In this document: positions 16,001-23,670 of the stretch, piece by piece
How positions within the stretch are numbered: the stretch's first letter is position 1
Layout: each line of letters begins with the position of its first letter
Source of the DNA: UBA3069 sp050633465
GTDB taxonomy: Bacteria; Pseudomonadota; Alphaproteobacteria; Rhodobacterales; Rhodobacteraceae
Assembly (NCBI GenBank): GCA_050633465.1
Contig: JBOEGO010000022.1
Span: 1-64,000 of the forward strand
Length of the DNA: 64,000 bases
Reading direction: 5' to 3'
Notes under the pieces: model-generated
What the model was told of the DNA's origin: nothing
The model's input: only the letters and a program-made list of their open reading frames with translations
The model's database searches: none
Position numbers and translations under genes: made by a program

Positions 16001-17605
16001 CTACATCCGGAACAGGCCGAATTTCGTCGGCTCGATCGGGGCGCACAGGCTGGCGGACAGGCTCAACGCCAGAACATCGCGGGCCTTGCGCGGGTCGACA
16101 ATACCATCGTCCCACATGCGGGCGGATGCATACAACGGATGCGACTGGCGCTCGAACATTTCAATGGTGGGGCGTTTGAATTCGGCCTCGTCCTCGGCGG
16201 ACCATTCCCCGCCCTGACGTTCAATGCCGTCGCGTTTCACCGTGGCCAATACGCCCGCCGCCTGTTCGCCGCCCATCACGCTGATGCGGCTGTTGGGCCA
16301 TGACCACATGAACCGCGGCTGGTATGCCCGCCCGGCCATGCCGTAATTGCCCGCGCCGAATGATCCGCCCACAACCATGGTGATTTTGGGCACGTTTGTC
16401 GTGGCCACCGCCGTCACCATTTTGGCCCCGTGGCGGGCTATGCCTTCGTTCTCGTATTTGCGGCCCACCATGAATCCGGTGATATTTTGCAAGAATACCA
16501 GCGGGATATTGCGCTGGCTGCACAGTTCGACAAAATGCGCGCCCTTTTGCGCGGCCTCTGAAAACAGCACGCCATTGTTGGCGACAATCCCCACCGGACA
16601 GCCCTTGATATGGGCAAACCCCGTGACCAGAGTTTCCCCGAAACGCGGTTTGAATTCATCAAAACGGCTGCCATCGACCACCCGTGCGATCACCTCGCGG
16701 ATGTCATATGGCGTGCGCAATCCGGCGGGGACCACGCCGAAAATCTCCTCGGGGTCATAGGCGGGATCCTCGGGGGATTGCCACTGCACCGTCGCGGGTT
16801 TGGCGCGGTTCAGATGGCTGACGGCGCGGCGCGCCAAGGCCAGCGCATGGGCGTCATCCTCGGCCAGATAATCGGCCACGCCGGACAGGCGGGTGTGCAC
16901 ATCGCCCCCGCCCAGATCCTCGGCGCTGACCACCTCGCCCGTGGCGGCCTTGACCAGCGGCGGACCGGCCAGAAAAATCGTGCCCTGTTCCTTGACGATG
17001 ATGGTCACATCCGACATCGCAGGCACATATGCACCGCCCGCCGTGCAGGAGCCCATCACCACCGCAATTTGCGGAATGCCCTTGGCCGACATCCGCGCCT
17101 GATTGTAAAAAATCCGCCCGAAATGGTCGCGGTCGGGGAATACCTCGTCCTGATTGGGCAGGTTGGCCCCACCGGAATCCACCAGATAAATGCAGGGCAA
17201 ATGGCATTCCTCGGCGATCTCTTGCGCGCGCAGGTGCTTTTTCACCGTCATCGGATAATAGGTGCCGCCCTTTACCGTGGCATCATTGCAGATGACCATG
17301 CATTCCAGCCCCTGAACACGGCCAATCCCCGCAATCACCCCCGCCGCTGGGGCGGCATTGTCATATAGATCATGCGCCGCCGTCGCGCCGACCTCCAGAA
17401 AGGGCGATCCCGCATCCAACAGGTTCGCCACCCGATCCCGTGGCAACATCTTGCCCCGCGACAGATGGCGTTCGCGTGACCGCGCCCCGCCACCCGCAGC
17501 GGCCAGTGCGGCGGCTTCCTCGACCAGACGCAGGGCCTCCAGATGGCCCGCCCGATTGGCCCGCGCCTCCTCGCTCCCCGCGATGAATGACGATTTCAGC
17601 TTCAT
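16001..17605 (-). CDS. mccB: Methylcrotonoyl-CoA carboxylase beta subunit (carboxyltransferase)
   Basis: Transfers carboxyl from biotin to 3-methylcrotonyl-CoA; partner of the alpha subunit. The 534-residue crotonase-fold double domain shows VDSGGANLPNQDEVFPDRDHFGRIFYNQA, GSCTAGGAYVPAMSD, the FLQNITGFMVGRKYE segment and GNYGMAGRAYQPRFMWSWPNS. These are diagnostic for acyl-CoA carboxyltransferases of the MCC/GCC type. The ATG at 17603-17605 follows GGGAGAGTGTGAC. It is separated from mccA by two genes, unlike the simplest liu operons. Confidence 0.96.
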   Translation of the reverse strand: MKLKSSFIAGSEEARANRAGHLEALRLVEEAAALAAAGGGARSRERHLSRGKMLPRDRVANLLDAGSPFLEVGATAAHDLYDNAAPAAGVIAGIGRVQGLECMVICNDATVKGGTYYPMTVKKHLRAQEIAEECHLPCIYLVDSGGANLPNQDEVFPDRDHFGRIFYNQARMSAKGIPQIAVVMGSCTAGGAYVPAMSDVTIIVKEQGTIFLAGPPLVKAATGEVVSAEDLGGGDVHTRLSGVADYLAEDDAHALALARRAVSHLNRAKPATVQWQSPEDPAYDPEEIFGVVPAGLRTPYDIREVIARVVDGSRFDEFKPRFGETLVTGFAHIKGCPVGIVANNGVLFSEAAQKGAHFVELCSQRNIPLVFLQNITGFMVGRKYENEGIARHGAKMVTAVATTNVPKITMVVGGSFGAGNYGMAGRAYQPRFMWSWPNSRISVMGGEQAAGVLATVKRDGIERQGGEWSAEDEAEFKRPTIEMFERQSHPLYASARMWDDGIVDPRKARDVLALSLSASLCAPIEPTKFGLFRM

Positions 17606-17635
17606 GTCACACTCTCCCTTTCGATCCTGTGCGGA

Positions 17636-18226
17636 TCAATCCTGCGTTTGCGCCGGTTTGCGTGCCTGTGGCCGCTGTGGTGGCGGCACCTGCGCCCAGC
17701 CCGCATTCACCGCATCCGGCGTGGCATTCATATATCGCGCCAGTTGCCATGCCAGAACGGCGCGTTCCAATCGGCGGTTGGCCTCGCGGGCCTCGCACCA
17801 GACCTGCATCACCTCTGTGGTGCCCGCGCAATCCGGCCCTGCGGACCGGTCATGCGCCATGGCGTAAAACCGGGGATACAGGTCACCCGACCATTCCCCC
17901 GCCTGCCCCGCCACCGCATCCGGCGCGGGCAGCGTGGCCAGCACAGCGGCGCGCCATGCCTGTTGTTCCGCCGCCAGACGCCGCTGGCAGGGCAGTGGCG
18001 CGTCCGACGCATCGCAAATCATAATCGCCGCCGTGCCGCATACCTCGATCCCGCGGGCATCGCCGATGTTAAACACATCCGGCGCGGTTTGCGCATGGGC
18101 CAGTGCGCGTTCATATCGCGCAACCTCCTGATCCATACAAAGCGCGAATTTCGGCAAATCATCGGCCATGGCCGCAGCTGACCAAAACAGCCAAACCAGA
18201 GAGACAAGACCAAGCCCCCCCTTCAC
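17636..18226 (-). CDS. Exported six-cysteine protein, unknown function
   Basis: A 196-residue protein with a signal peptide (VSLVWLFWSAAAMADD). The mature part has six cysteines (30, 63, 71, 80, 133, 144), so up to three disulfides, and a Pro/Gln-rich tail. The helical, Cys-paired layout resembles LprI/DUF1311-type periplasmic proteins loosely. The start is GTG at 18224-18226, overlapping the acyl-CoA synthetase stop as GTGA. It lies between the synthetase and mccB. A second six-cysteine exported protein lies two genes upstream. Confidence 0.7.
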   Translation of the reverse strand: MKGGLGLVSLVWLFWSAAAMADDLPKFALCMDQEVARYERALAHAQTAPDVFNIGDARGIEVCGTAAIMICDASDAPLPCQRRLAAEQQAWRAAVLATLPAPDAVAGQAGEWSGDLYPRFYAMAHDRSAGPDCAGTTEVMQVWCEAREANRRLERAVLAWQLARYMNATPDAVNAGWAQVPPPQRPQARKPAQTQD

Positions 18227-19794
18227 GACATGCCCTCCGCCATGGCGCGGGCCTTCAAATCCTTGCGGATCACCTTGCCCGTCACCGTCATCGGCAGCGC
18301 ATCCAGAAACGATATTTCCCTTGGGTATGAATGCCTTGCGACGCGGGTTTTGACGTGATCCACCAATTCCGCGGCCAATGCATCGCTGCCCGTGACACCG
18401 GATTTCAACACCACATAGGCCTTGACGATTTCACTGCGCAGCGCATCGGGTTTGCCCACCACCCCCACCGTGGACACCGCCGGATGGGTCATCAGGCAAT
18501 CCTCGATCTCGGACGGGCCGATGCGATAGCCCGCGCTGGAAATCACGTCATCCTCGCGGCCCATGAACCGCAGGTATTCCCCGTCCCACATGCCGCGATC
18601 GCCGGTCAGCATCCAGTCGCCGATGAATTTTTCCGCCGTGGCACTGGCATTGTTCCAATAGCCCAGCATCATCGAGGCCGCCCCACGCCGGATCGCCACG
18701 TCACCCTCGGCCCCGCGCCCAACCGCAACGGGCGTGCCATCCGGCCCCAAAACGGCAATGTCGAACCCCGGCGCGGGCTTGCCGATACAGCCGGGGCGCG
18801 CGTCAAACAACGCCCCGCAGGACGAGGCCACCATATTGCATTCGGTCTGGCCGTAGAATTCGTTGATATCGACGCCCAGCGCGCTGCGCCCCCATGCCAG
18901 CATTTGCGCGCCCAGCGGTTCACCGCCCGACGCGACCGTGCGCAACCCCGCCAGTTCCGCGCCTTCGGTTTTCAGCATCCGCAACGCGGTGGGCGGGAAA
19001 AACACGTTGCGCACGCTGTGTTGCGCGATGATGCGGGCGCATTCCGCCACGGTGAATTTGTCCATCCGCGCCGCCACCACAGGCACGCCCAGCGCCAGCC
19101 CCGGCATGGCCACATCGAACAACCCGCCGATCCATGCCCAATCCGCAGGGGTCCAGATGACATCGCCCGGCTGGCCCAGAAAATCATGGCTCATTTCCAC
19201 ACCGGGCAGATGGCCCGCCAGCATCCGGTGGCCATGTAATGCGCCCTTGGGTGCGCCCGTGGTGCCGGATGTGTATACCAAAACCGCAGGGTCATCCGCG
19301 CCCGTGTCGGCTGGGGTGAACGGCCTGCCCTCCAATCCGGCCGCCGCCGCATCCTCGGGCACCAGGGTATCGCCACCCCAAGCCGCCAACCCGTCATGCG
19401 GCGCGCCGTCACCGATCACCAGCCGCGCCCCCGCATCCTCCAGCCGGATCCGCAGGGCATCGGCGCCAAACAGTTTGAACAGCGGGATCGACACGGCCCC
19501 CAGTTTCCAGATCGCGATATGCGCCGCCGCCGTCCAGGCCGACTGGCTGCGCAGCACGCCCACGCGATCACCGCGCAAAACGCCACGCGCCTGCAACGCC
19601 CGCGCCAGCCCATCCGCCATGACGCGCAAGGCCGCGTAATCGACCGGCCCCAACGCCTGATCCAGTATCGCCACGCGCGTGGGGTCCGCCACCGCCCAAT
19701 CATCACAAACCTGCGCCGCCATGTTCAACCGCGCCGGAATATCCCAGCGAAATCCGTCCCTTAGCGCCTGATATGATGACACGCGGGGCAGCAT
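18223..19794 (-). CDS. AMP-forming acyl-CoA synthetase
   Basis: Adenylate-forming enzyme that activates a carboxylic acid to its CoA thioester. The 523-residue product shows VLVYTSGTTGAPKGALHGH (ATP loop), NEFYGQTECNMVASSC, MLTGDRGMWDGEYLRFMGREDDVI and the catalytic lysine region TGKVIRKDL near the C-terminus. In this operon the acid could be isovalerate or acetoacetate; the length fits medium-chain synthetases better than the roughly 650-residue acetoacetyl-CoA synthetases. The ATG at 19792-19794 overlaps the upstream TGA; an in-frame TTG precedes it. Confidence 0.9.
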   Translation of the reverse strand: MLPRVSSYQALRDGFRWDIPARLNMAAQVCDDWAVADPTRVAILDQALGPVDYAALRVMADGLARALQARGVLRGDRVGVLRSQSAWTAAAHIAIWKLGAVSIPLFKLFGADALRIRLEDAGARLVIGDGAPHDGLAAWGGDTLVPEDAAAAGLEGRPFTPADTGADDPAVLVYTSGTTGAPKGALHGHRMLAGHLPGVEMSHDFLGQPGDVIWTPADWAWIGGLFDVAMPGLALGVPVVAARMDKFTVAECARIIAQHSVRNVFFPPTALRMLKTEGAELAGLRTVASGGEPLGAQMLAWGRSALGVDINEFYGQTECNMVASSCGALFDARPGCIGKPAPGFDIAVLGPDGTPVAVGRGAEGDVAIRRGAASMMLGYWNNASATAEKFIGDWMLTGDRGMWDGEYLRFMGREDDVISSAGYRIGPSEIEDCLMTHPAVSTVGVVGKPDALRSEIVKAYVVLKSGVTGSDALAAELVDHVKTRVARHSYPREISFLDALPMTVTGKVIRKDLKARAMAEGMS

Positions 19795-20282
19795 CAACCC
19801 GCTGGTCCCAGCGTCGACAAATACAGCGCCTGTTCGCCCGTTTCATGCATGATACAGGTCAGATGCGCTGGCCCCGCACCGGTGCCCCCCTGAAAAAACG
19901 TCGCCTCCAACCCGCATTTCGCATCACGGAACTTGATCCATGCGCGCTGCATATCCAGCAGCGCCTGCGCCTGCACATTCAGGGGCGGCTGCGCCCCGGC
20001 GTCACGCTGCTTCATCCAGTCGCGCGCATCCTGATAGGCAAAGTTCAACCACTCGTCCCACCATTTCAATTCCATATCCAGACAGGCGGACATGCCATAG
20101 GTGGAATAGCCGCCGGGCTGCTCCATGCACTGGTTTGCCGCCACACCGATACAGGCGGATTTGTCACCGTCCGGCCCTGCATCCTCCAGACACATCTGCA
20201 ATATGGTTTCGTCCAGCCGCAAATCCTGCGCAGAGGCAGGGGCGGCCAGACCCGCCAATGCCAGCAGCGCCAGCGCCCTCAT
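19794..20282 (-). CDS. Exported LprI/DUF1311-like protein
   Basis: A 162-residue protein with a signal peptide (MRALALLALAGLAAPASAQ). The mature domain has six cysteines (31, 44, 52, 67, 123, 143) and the LprI-type pattern: CMEQ..., SACLDMELKWWDEWLN, AYQDARDWM, then LLDMQRAWIKFRDAKCGLE. In other bacteria such domains occur as lysozyme inhibitors or periplasmic proteins of unknown role. It lies directly after ivd with a 4-nt overlap, so it is expressed with leucine catabolism. Why is unclear. Confidence 0.82.
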   Translation of the reverse strand: MRALALLALAGLAAPASAQDLRLDETILQMCLEDAGPDGDKSACIGVAANQCMEQPGGYSTYGMSACLDMELKWWDEWLNFAYQDARDWMKQRDAGAQPPLNVQAQALLDMQRAWIKFRDAKCGLEATFFQGGTGAGPAHLTCIMHETGEQALYLSTLGPAG

Positions 20283-21442
20283 GCCATGGACCCCATCATT
20301 TCGCGACCAATCAACATGCGGCGAATTTCCGATGTGCCCGCGCCGATCTCCATCAACTTGGCATCGCGGAAAATCCGGCCCACATGGCTGTCCGACAGGA
20401 AACCGGCCCCGCCCAGCGCCTGCACCGCCTGATGCGCCACCACCATGGCCTCCTCCGAGGCATACAGGCAACAGGCCGCCGCATCCTGACGCGTGACCTC
20501 GCCGCGATCACAGGCGCGTGCCACCTCGTATACATAGGCGCGGGCCGAATTCATTTTCGTATACATATCCGCGATCTTGCCCTGCATCAGCTGGAAATCC
20601 CCGATCGGCTGACCGAATTGCTTGCGCTCTGCGATATAGGGCATGACCTCGTCCAGACAGGCGGCCATGATGCCGGTGCCGATGCCCGCCAGAACCACCC
20701 GTTCGTAATCCAGCCCCGACATCAGAACGCGCACGCCGCGCCCCTCCTCGCCCAGCACTTTTTCAAACGGCACCTCGACGTTATCAAACAACAATTCGGC
20801 GGTGTTGCTGCCCCGCATCCCCAGCTTGTCGAAATGCGCCCCCGTGCTGAACCCTTTCATGGATTTCTCCACAATAAATGCCGTGATCCCCTTGGACCCC
20901 GCATCGGGGTCGGTTTTGGCGTAAACCACCAATGTATCGGCGTCCGGCCCGTTGGTGATCCAGTATTTATTGCCGTTCAGCACATAGTATCCGTTGCGCT
21001 TCTCGGCGCGCAACTTCATCGAAACCACATCCGATCCGGCCGAGGGTTCCGACATGGCCAATGCGCCCACAGATGTCCCCGCCAGCAATCCGGGCAGGTA
21101 TTTCTGCTTCTGCTCCTCGCTGCCGTTCAGCTTGATCTGGTTCACACACAGGTTGGAATGCGCCCCGTATGACAGCGACACCGAAGCCGAGGCCCGCGCG
21201 ATTTCCTCGACCGCGACCACATGCGCAAGGTATGACATGCCCGCGCCGCCATATGCTTCGGGAGTGGTGATGCCCAGCAGGCCCAATTCGCCCATCTCGG
21301 GCCATAACTCATTGGGGAAACTGTTGCTCTTGTCGATCTCATGCGCCATCGGCTTGATGCGCTCTTGTGCCCAGCGATGCACCATATCGCGCAGCGCATT
21401 CACATCCTCGCCCAGATCAAATTTCATCACTGCGTTGAACAT
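20279..21442 (-). CDS. ivd: Isovaleryl-CoA dehydrogenase
   Basis: FAD enzyme oxidising isovaleryl-CoA to 3-methylcrotonyl-CoA, first committed step after leucine transamination and decarboxylation. The 387-residue acyl-CoA dehydrogenase has LAMSEPSAGSDVVSMKLRAE, WITNGPDADTLVVYAKT and E247 in LDYERVVLAG. Glu in this position is characteristic of isovaleryl-CoA dehydrogenases, since other family members place it elsewhere. The start at 21442 follows GGGAGGGGGAGCAG; the longer frame would cross the promoter region. First gene of the operon. A decayed copy of its 5' third lies at 23213-23485. Confidence 0.96.
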   Translation of the reverse strand: MFNAVMKFDLGEDVNALRDMVHRWAQERIKPMAHEIDKSNSFPNELWPEMGELGLLGITTPEAYGGAGMSYLAHVVAVEEIARASASVSLSYGAHSNLCVNQIKLNGSEEQKQKYLPGLLAGTSVGALAMSEPSAGSDVVSMKLRAEKRNGYYVLNGNKYWITNGPDADTLVVYAKTDPDAGSKGITAFIVEKSMKGFSTGAHFDKLGMRGSNTAELLFDNVEVPFEKVLGEEGRGVRVLMSGLDYERVVLAGIGTGIMAACLDEVMPYIAERKQFGQPIGDFQLMQGKIADMYTKMNSARAYVYEVARACDRGEVTRQDAAACCLYASEEAMVVAHQAVQALGGAGFLSDSHVGRIFRDAKLMEIGAGTSEIRRMLIGREMMGSMA

Positions 21443-21465
21443 CTGCTCCCCCTCCCGAAAGTTAT

Positions 21466-21507
21466 TGAACACTTGTTCAGTTAACCCCACCCTCCGAGTC
21501 GAGTCAA
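21466..21507 (-). promoter_or_regulatory. Promoter and palindromic operator for the leucine operon
   Basis: Minus strand: TTGACT (21502-21507), 17 bp, TTAACT (21479-21484), then directly the perfect palindrome TGAACAAGTGTTCA (21466-21479), which overlaps the last base of the -10. The spacing is ideal and the operator would block polymerase. The palindrome fits a TetR- or GntR-type regulator; no such gene is adjacent. The duplicated ivd fragment has lost this sequence. Confidence 0.65.
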
Positions 21508-21655
21508 CGGCTGATGCAGATCATTTCAGGACTTGGCAGGCCGCGCAAAATCGTAAATAAACTATTAACATGTATCCCATTTAACGATTTGCCGCGTCCC
21601 ACTGGCGCGCAGGCCACCAGCTGCCACTGCGCTCCCCATCCAAATCAATTGCAAC

Positions 21656-21677
21656 ACAGGCAAATTACAGGCAAATT
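21656..21677 (+). repeat. 11-bp direct repeat at the first RTX start codon
   Basis: ACAGGCAAATT occurs twice head to tail, ending right before the ATG at 21678. It repeats the only AGG-like ribosome-binding sequence. The second RTX gene has a single version of it. Confidence 0.7.
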
Positions 21678-23096
21678 ATGACACTTAACTATTACGCCAA
21701 CTCACCCGATTTTCTGGTCAATGCCTTCTTCTCGGGCACCTCGAACCCGTTATTTGTATCCTATGATGAAAGCCTTGATGGTCAGGTCGTCCTCGAAAAC
21801 GCTACCACCAATTACAGCGTGACCGTGGTGACCGCCTCCCCCAACTCGCTGGAAAGCTACTTTCACTTCGGCACTCCGGTTGACGCCTCTGCTGAAATCC
21901 TCGCGATGTTTGTCAGGGATGCCAGCGACAACATTGTGGCGCATCTCGATTATAACGGGCCAACGGCGCTAAACGCCGCAAGCTTCATTCATACCCTCGA
22001 AACTGTTGATGCGACCGGAAACCTGTCCCTTCTGTCAGACATCGCCCAACACCCCCTCACCCCCTATCAGCAGCAGGTTTTTTCCGCCGCAGATATGCCG
22101 GAATCCAGCGGCCCATACACATTTTTCATGACGTTTCTGCCTGAATATCTCTGGCATGATACCTATCAGATCACCGGCTCGGCCTTCGATGATTATATGC
22201 ACCCCACCGGCTCCTCCTCTCAGGTGCAATTGCTGCACGGCGGTGCGGGCAATGACACGATGATCAGCTATAATTCCGCCAGTCTTTATTATGGCGACAG
22301 CGGCGATGATACATTCGAGGCACGCGGAACAACCGGCGCCAGCTTTGACGGCGGCACAGGCACCGACATGGCCGATTACGCCAGAGCCGTCGAAGATTTC
22401 ACAGTCGCGGTTATCGGCGGCGGCGCCGCGCAGGTCACACGCAGTGGCCTCACCGATACGATTTCAAACACCGAATACCTGCTCTTTCATCGCTCCGCGA
22501 GTGGCGAAACATTCAGCACGCTTTACGATCTGGCCGGGCAACACGACTGGTTCAGCGTCACCCAAACGACGAATGCCAGCGACGAACAGACCGCGCTGTC
22601 ACTTGAATTCGCCAACGGGCGCACGGTGACCTATCAGTTTGACGGCACCACACGCACAGGCCGCACAACCAGCGACAACAACGACAACTACGGCTGGACC
22701 AGCATCACCGATACGCTCGACCTGCTGGGGCGCATCACCCAGCGCAGCACATTGCTGGATAGCGGCCTGACCGCCAATACCACCTATGCGCCGGATGGCA
22801 GCAGCACCCGCACCACCCTTGATGCTGCGGATGACTTTGTTTGGGCCAGCGTCGCCTCCACCTATGACAATACCGGCACGCTGACCTCGCATATCGTCAC
22901 ATTCGACAACGGGATCGAACGCAATTCTGCCTATACTGCGGGGCAACTCAGCACCATCACCATCACCGATGGCAATGATAACCACGGCTGGGACAGGGTG
23001 GTCGATACCTATAACTCTGCAGGGTTCAACACCGCGCGCGATGTCTATCTGGATGATGGCAGCACCACGCATTTCGAATACCTGCCGCTGGGCTGA
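21678..23096 (+). CDS. RTX-type protein with four 49-residue C-terminal repeats (paralogue 1)
   Basis: A 472-residue acidic protein without a classical signal peptide. Residues 1-180 form a unique N-terminal domain (MTLNYYANSPDF...). Residues 185-231 hold nonapeptide calcium-binding repeats (GGAGNDTM, YGDSGDDTF, DGGTGTDMADY), as in type I-secreted RTX proteins. Residues 289-472 are four tandem units with Trp at 291, 340, 389 and 438, a period of exactly 49. Each unit has the pattern W..v..T....G......l...G....Y, and the first three end in an Asp/Asn-rich turn. Secretion by a type I system is likely, but none is encoded here. Substrate or target unknown. Confidence 0.82.
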   Translation: MTLNYYANSPDFLVNAFFSGTSNPLFVSYDESLDGQVVLENATTNYSVTVVTASPNSLESYFHFGTPVDASAEILAMFVRDASDNIVAHLDYNGPTALNAASFIHTLETVDATGNLSLLSDIAQHPLTPYQQQVFSAADMPESSGPYTFFMTFLPEYLWHDTYQITGSAFDDYMHPTGSSSQVQLLHGGAGNDTMISYNSASLYYGDSGDDTFEARGTTGASFDGGTGTDMADYARAVEDFTVAVIGGGAAQVTRSGLTDTISNTEYLLFHRSASGETFSTLYDLAGQHDWFSVTQTTNASDEQTALSLEFANGRTVTYQFDGTTRTGRTTSDNNDNYGWTSITDTLDLLGRITQRSTLLDSGLTANTTYAPDGSSTRTTLDAADDFVWASVASTYDNTGTLTSHIVTFDNGIERNSAYTAGQLSTITITDGNDNHGWDRVVDTYNSAGFNTARDVYLDDGSTTHFEYLPLG

Positions 23097-23212
23097 TATA
23101 TCCGGCGATCGGGCGGGCCGCGATCCGGCCTGCCCTGCGCCGTTCATCCCTGCACGGCGCGGATCTGTGGCGCGTCACCTCTCGACACGGCCCGAATTAC
23201 AGCATGCGCCCC

Positions 23213-23485
23213 ATCGGACAGCCCCCAAGGCAAAGTCCAGCGCAATGTCCCCAACCGCGACCACATGCACACGGCATGACACCCCGCGCCGCCATATGCT
23301 TCGGCGGTGGCGCTGCCCAGCAGGCCCATTTCGCCCGCCTCGGGCCATAACTCATTGGGGGAACTGTTGCTCTTGTCGATCTCCTGCGCCATCGGCTTGA
23401 TGCGCTCTTGTGCCCGGCGATGCACCATATCACGCAGCGCATTCACATCCTCGCCCGGATCAAATTTCATCACTGCATTGAGCAT
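23213..23485 (-). pseudogene. Truncated, decaying copy of the ivd 5' end
   Basis: Translates to MLNAVMKFDPGEDVNALRD and onward through EAYGGAG, matching residues 1 to about 70 of the intact isovaleryl-CoA dehydrogenase; DNA similarity continues back to the junction at about 23204. Several core residues are changed (W24 to R, M50 to A). The reading then loses family resemblance, and both the strong ribosome-binding site and the promoter/operator are gone. It is a by-product of the tandem duplication and is unlikely to make a working enzyme. Confidence 0.88.
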
Positions 23486-23670
23486 CTGCGCATCGTCCCT
23501 ATCAAATCAACCGCCAGGTCCGATCATTTCAGGACTTGGCAGACCGCAGATAATCGTGAATAAACTGTTAATATGTATTTCAATTAACGATTTGCCGCGT
23601 CTCACTGGCGCGCAGGCAAACACCTGCCGCTGCACCCACACATCGAAATCAATTGCAACACAGGCAGATC

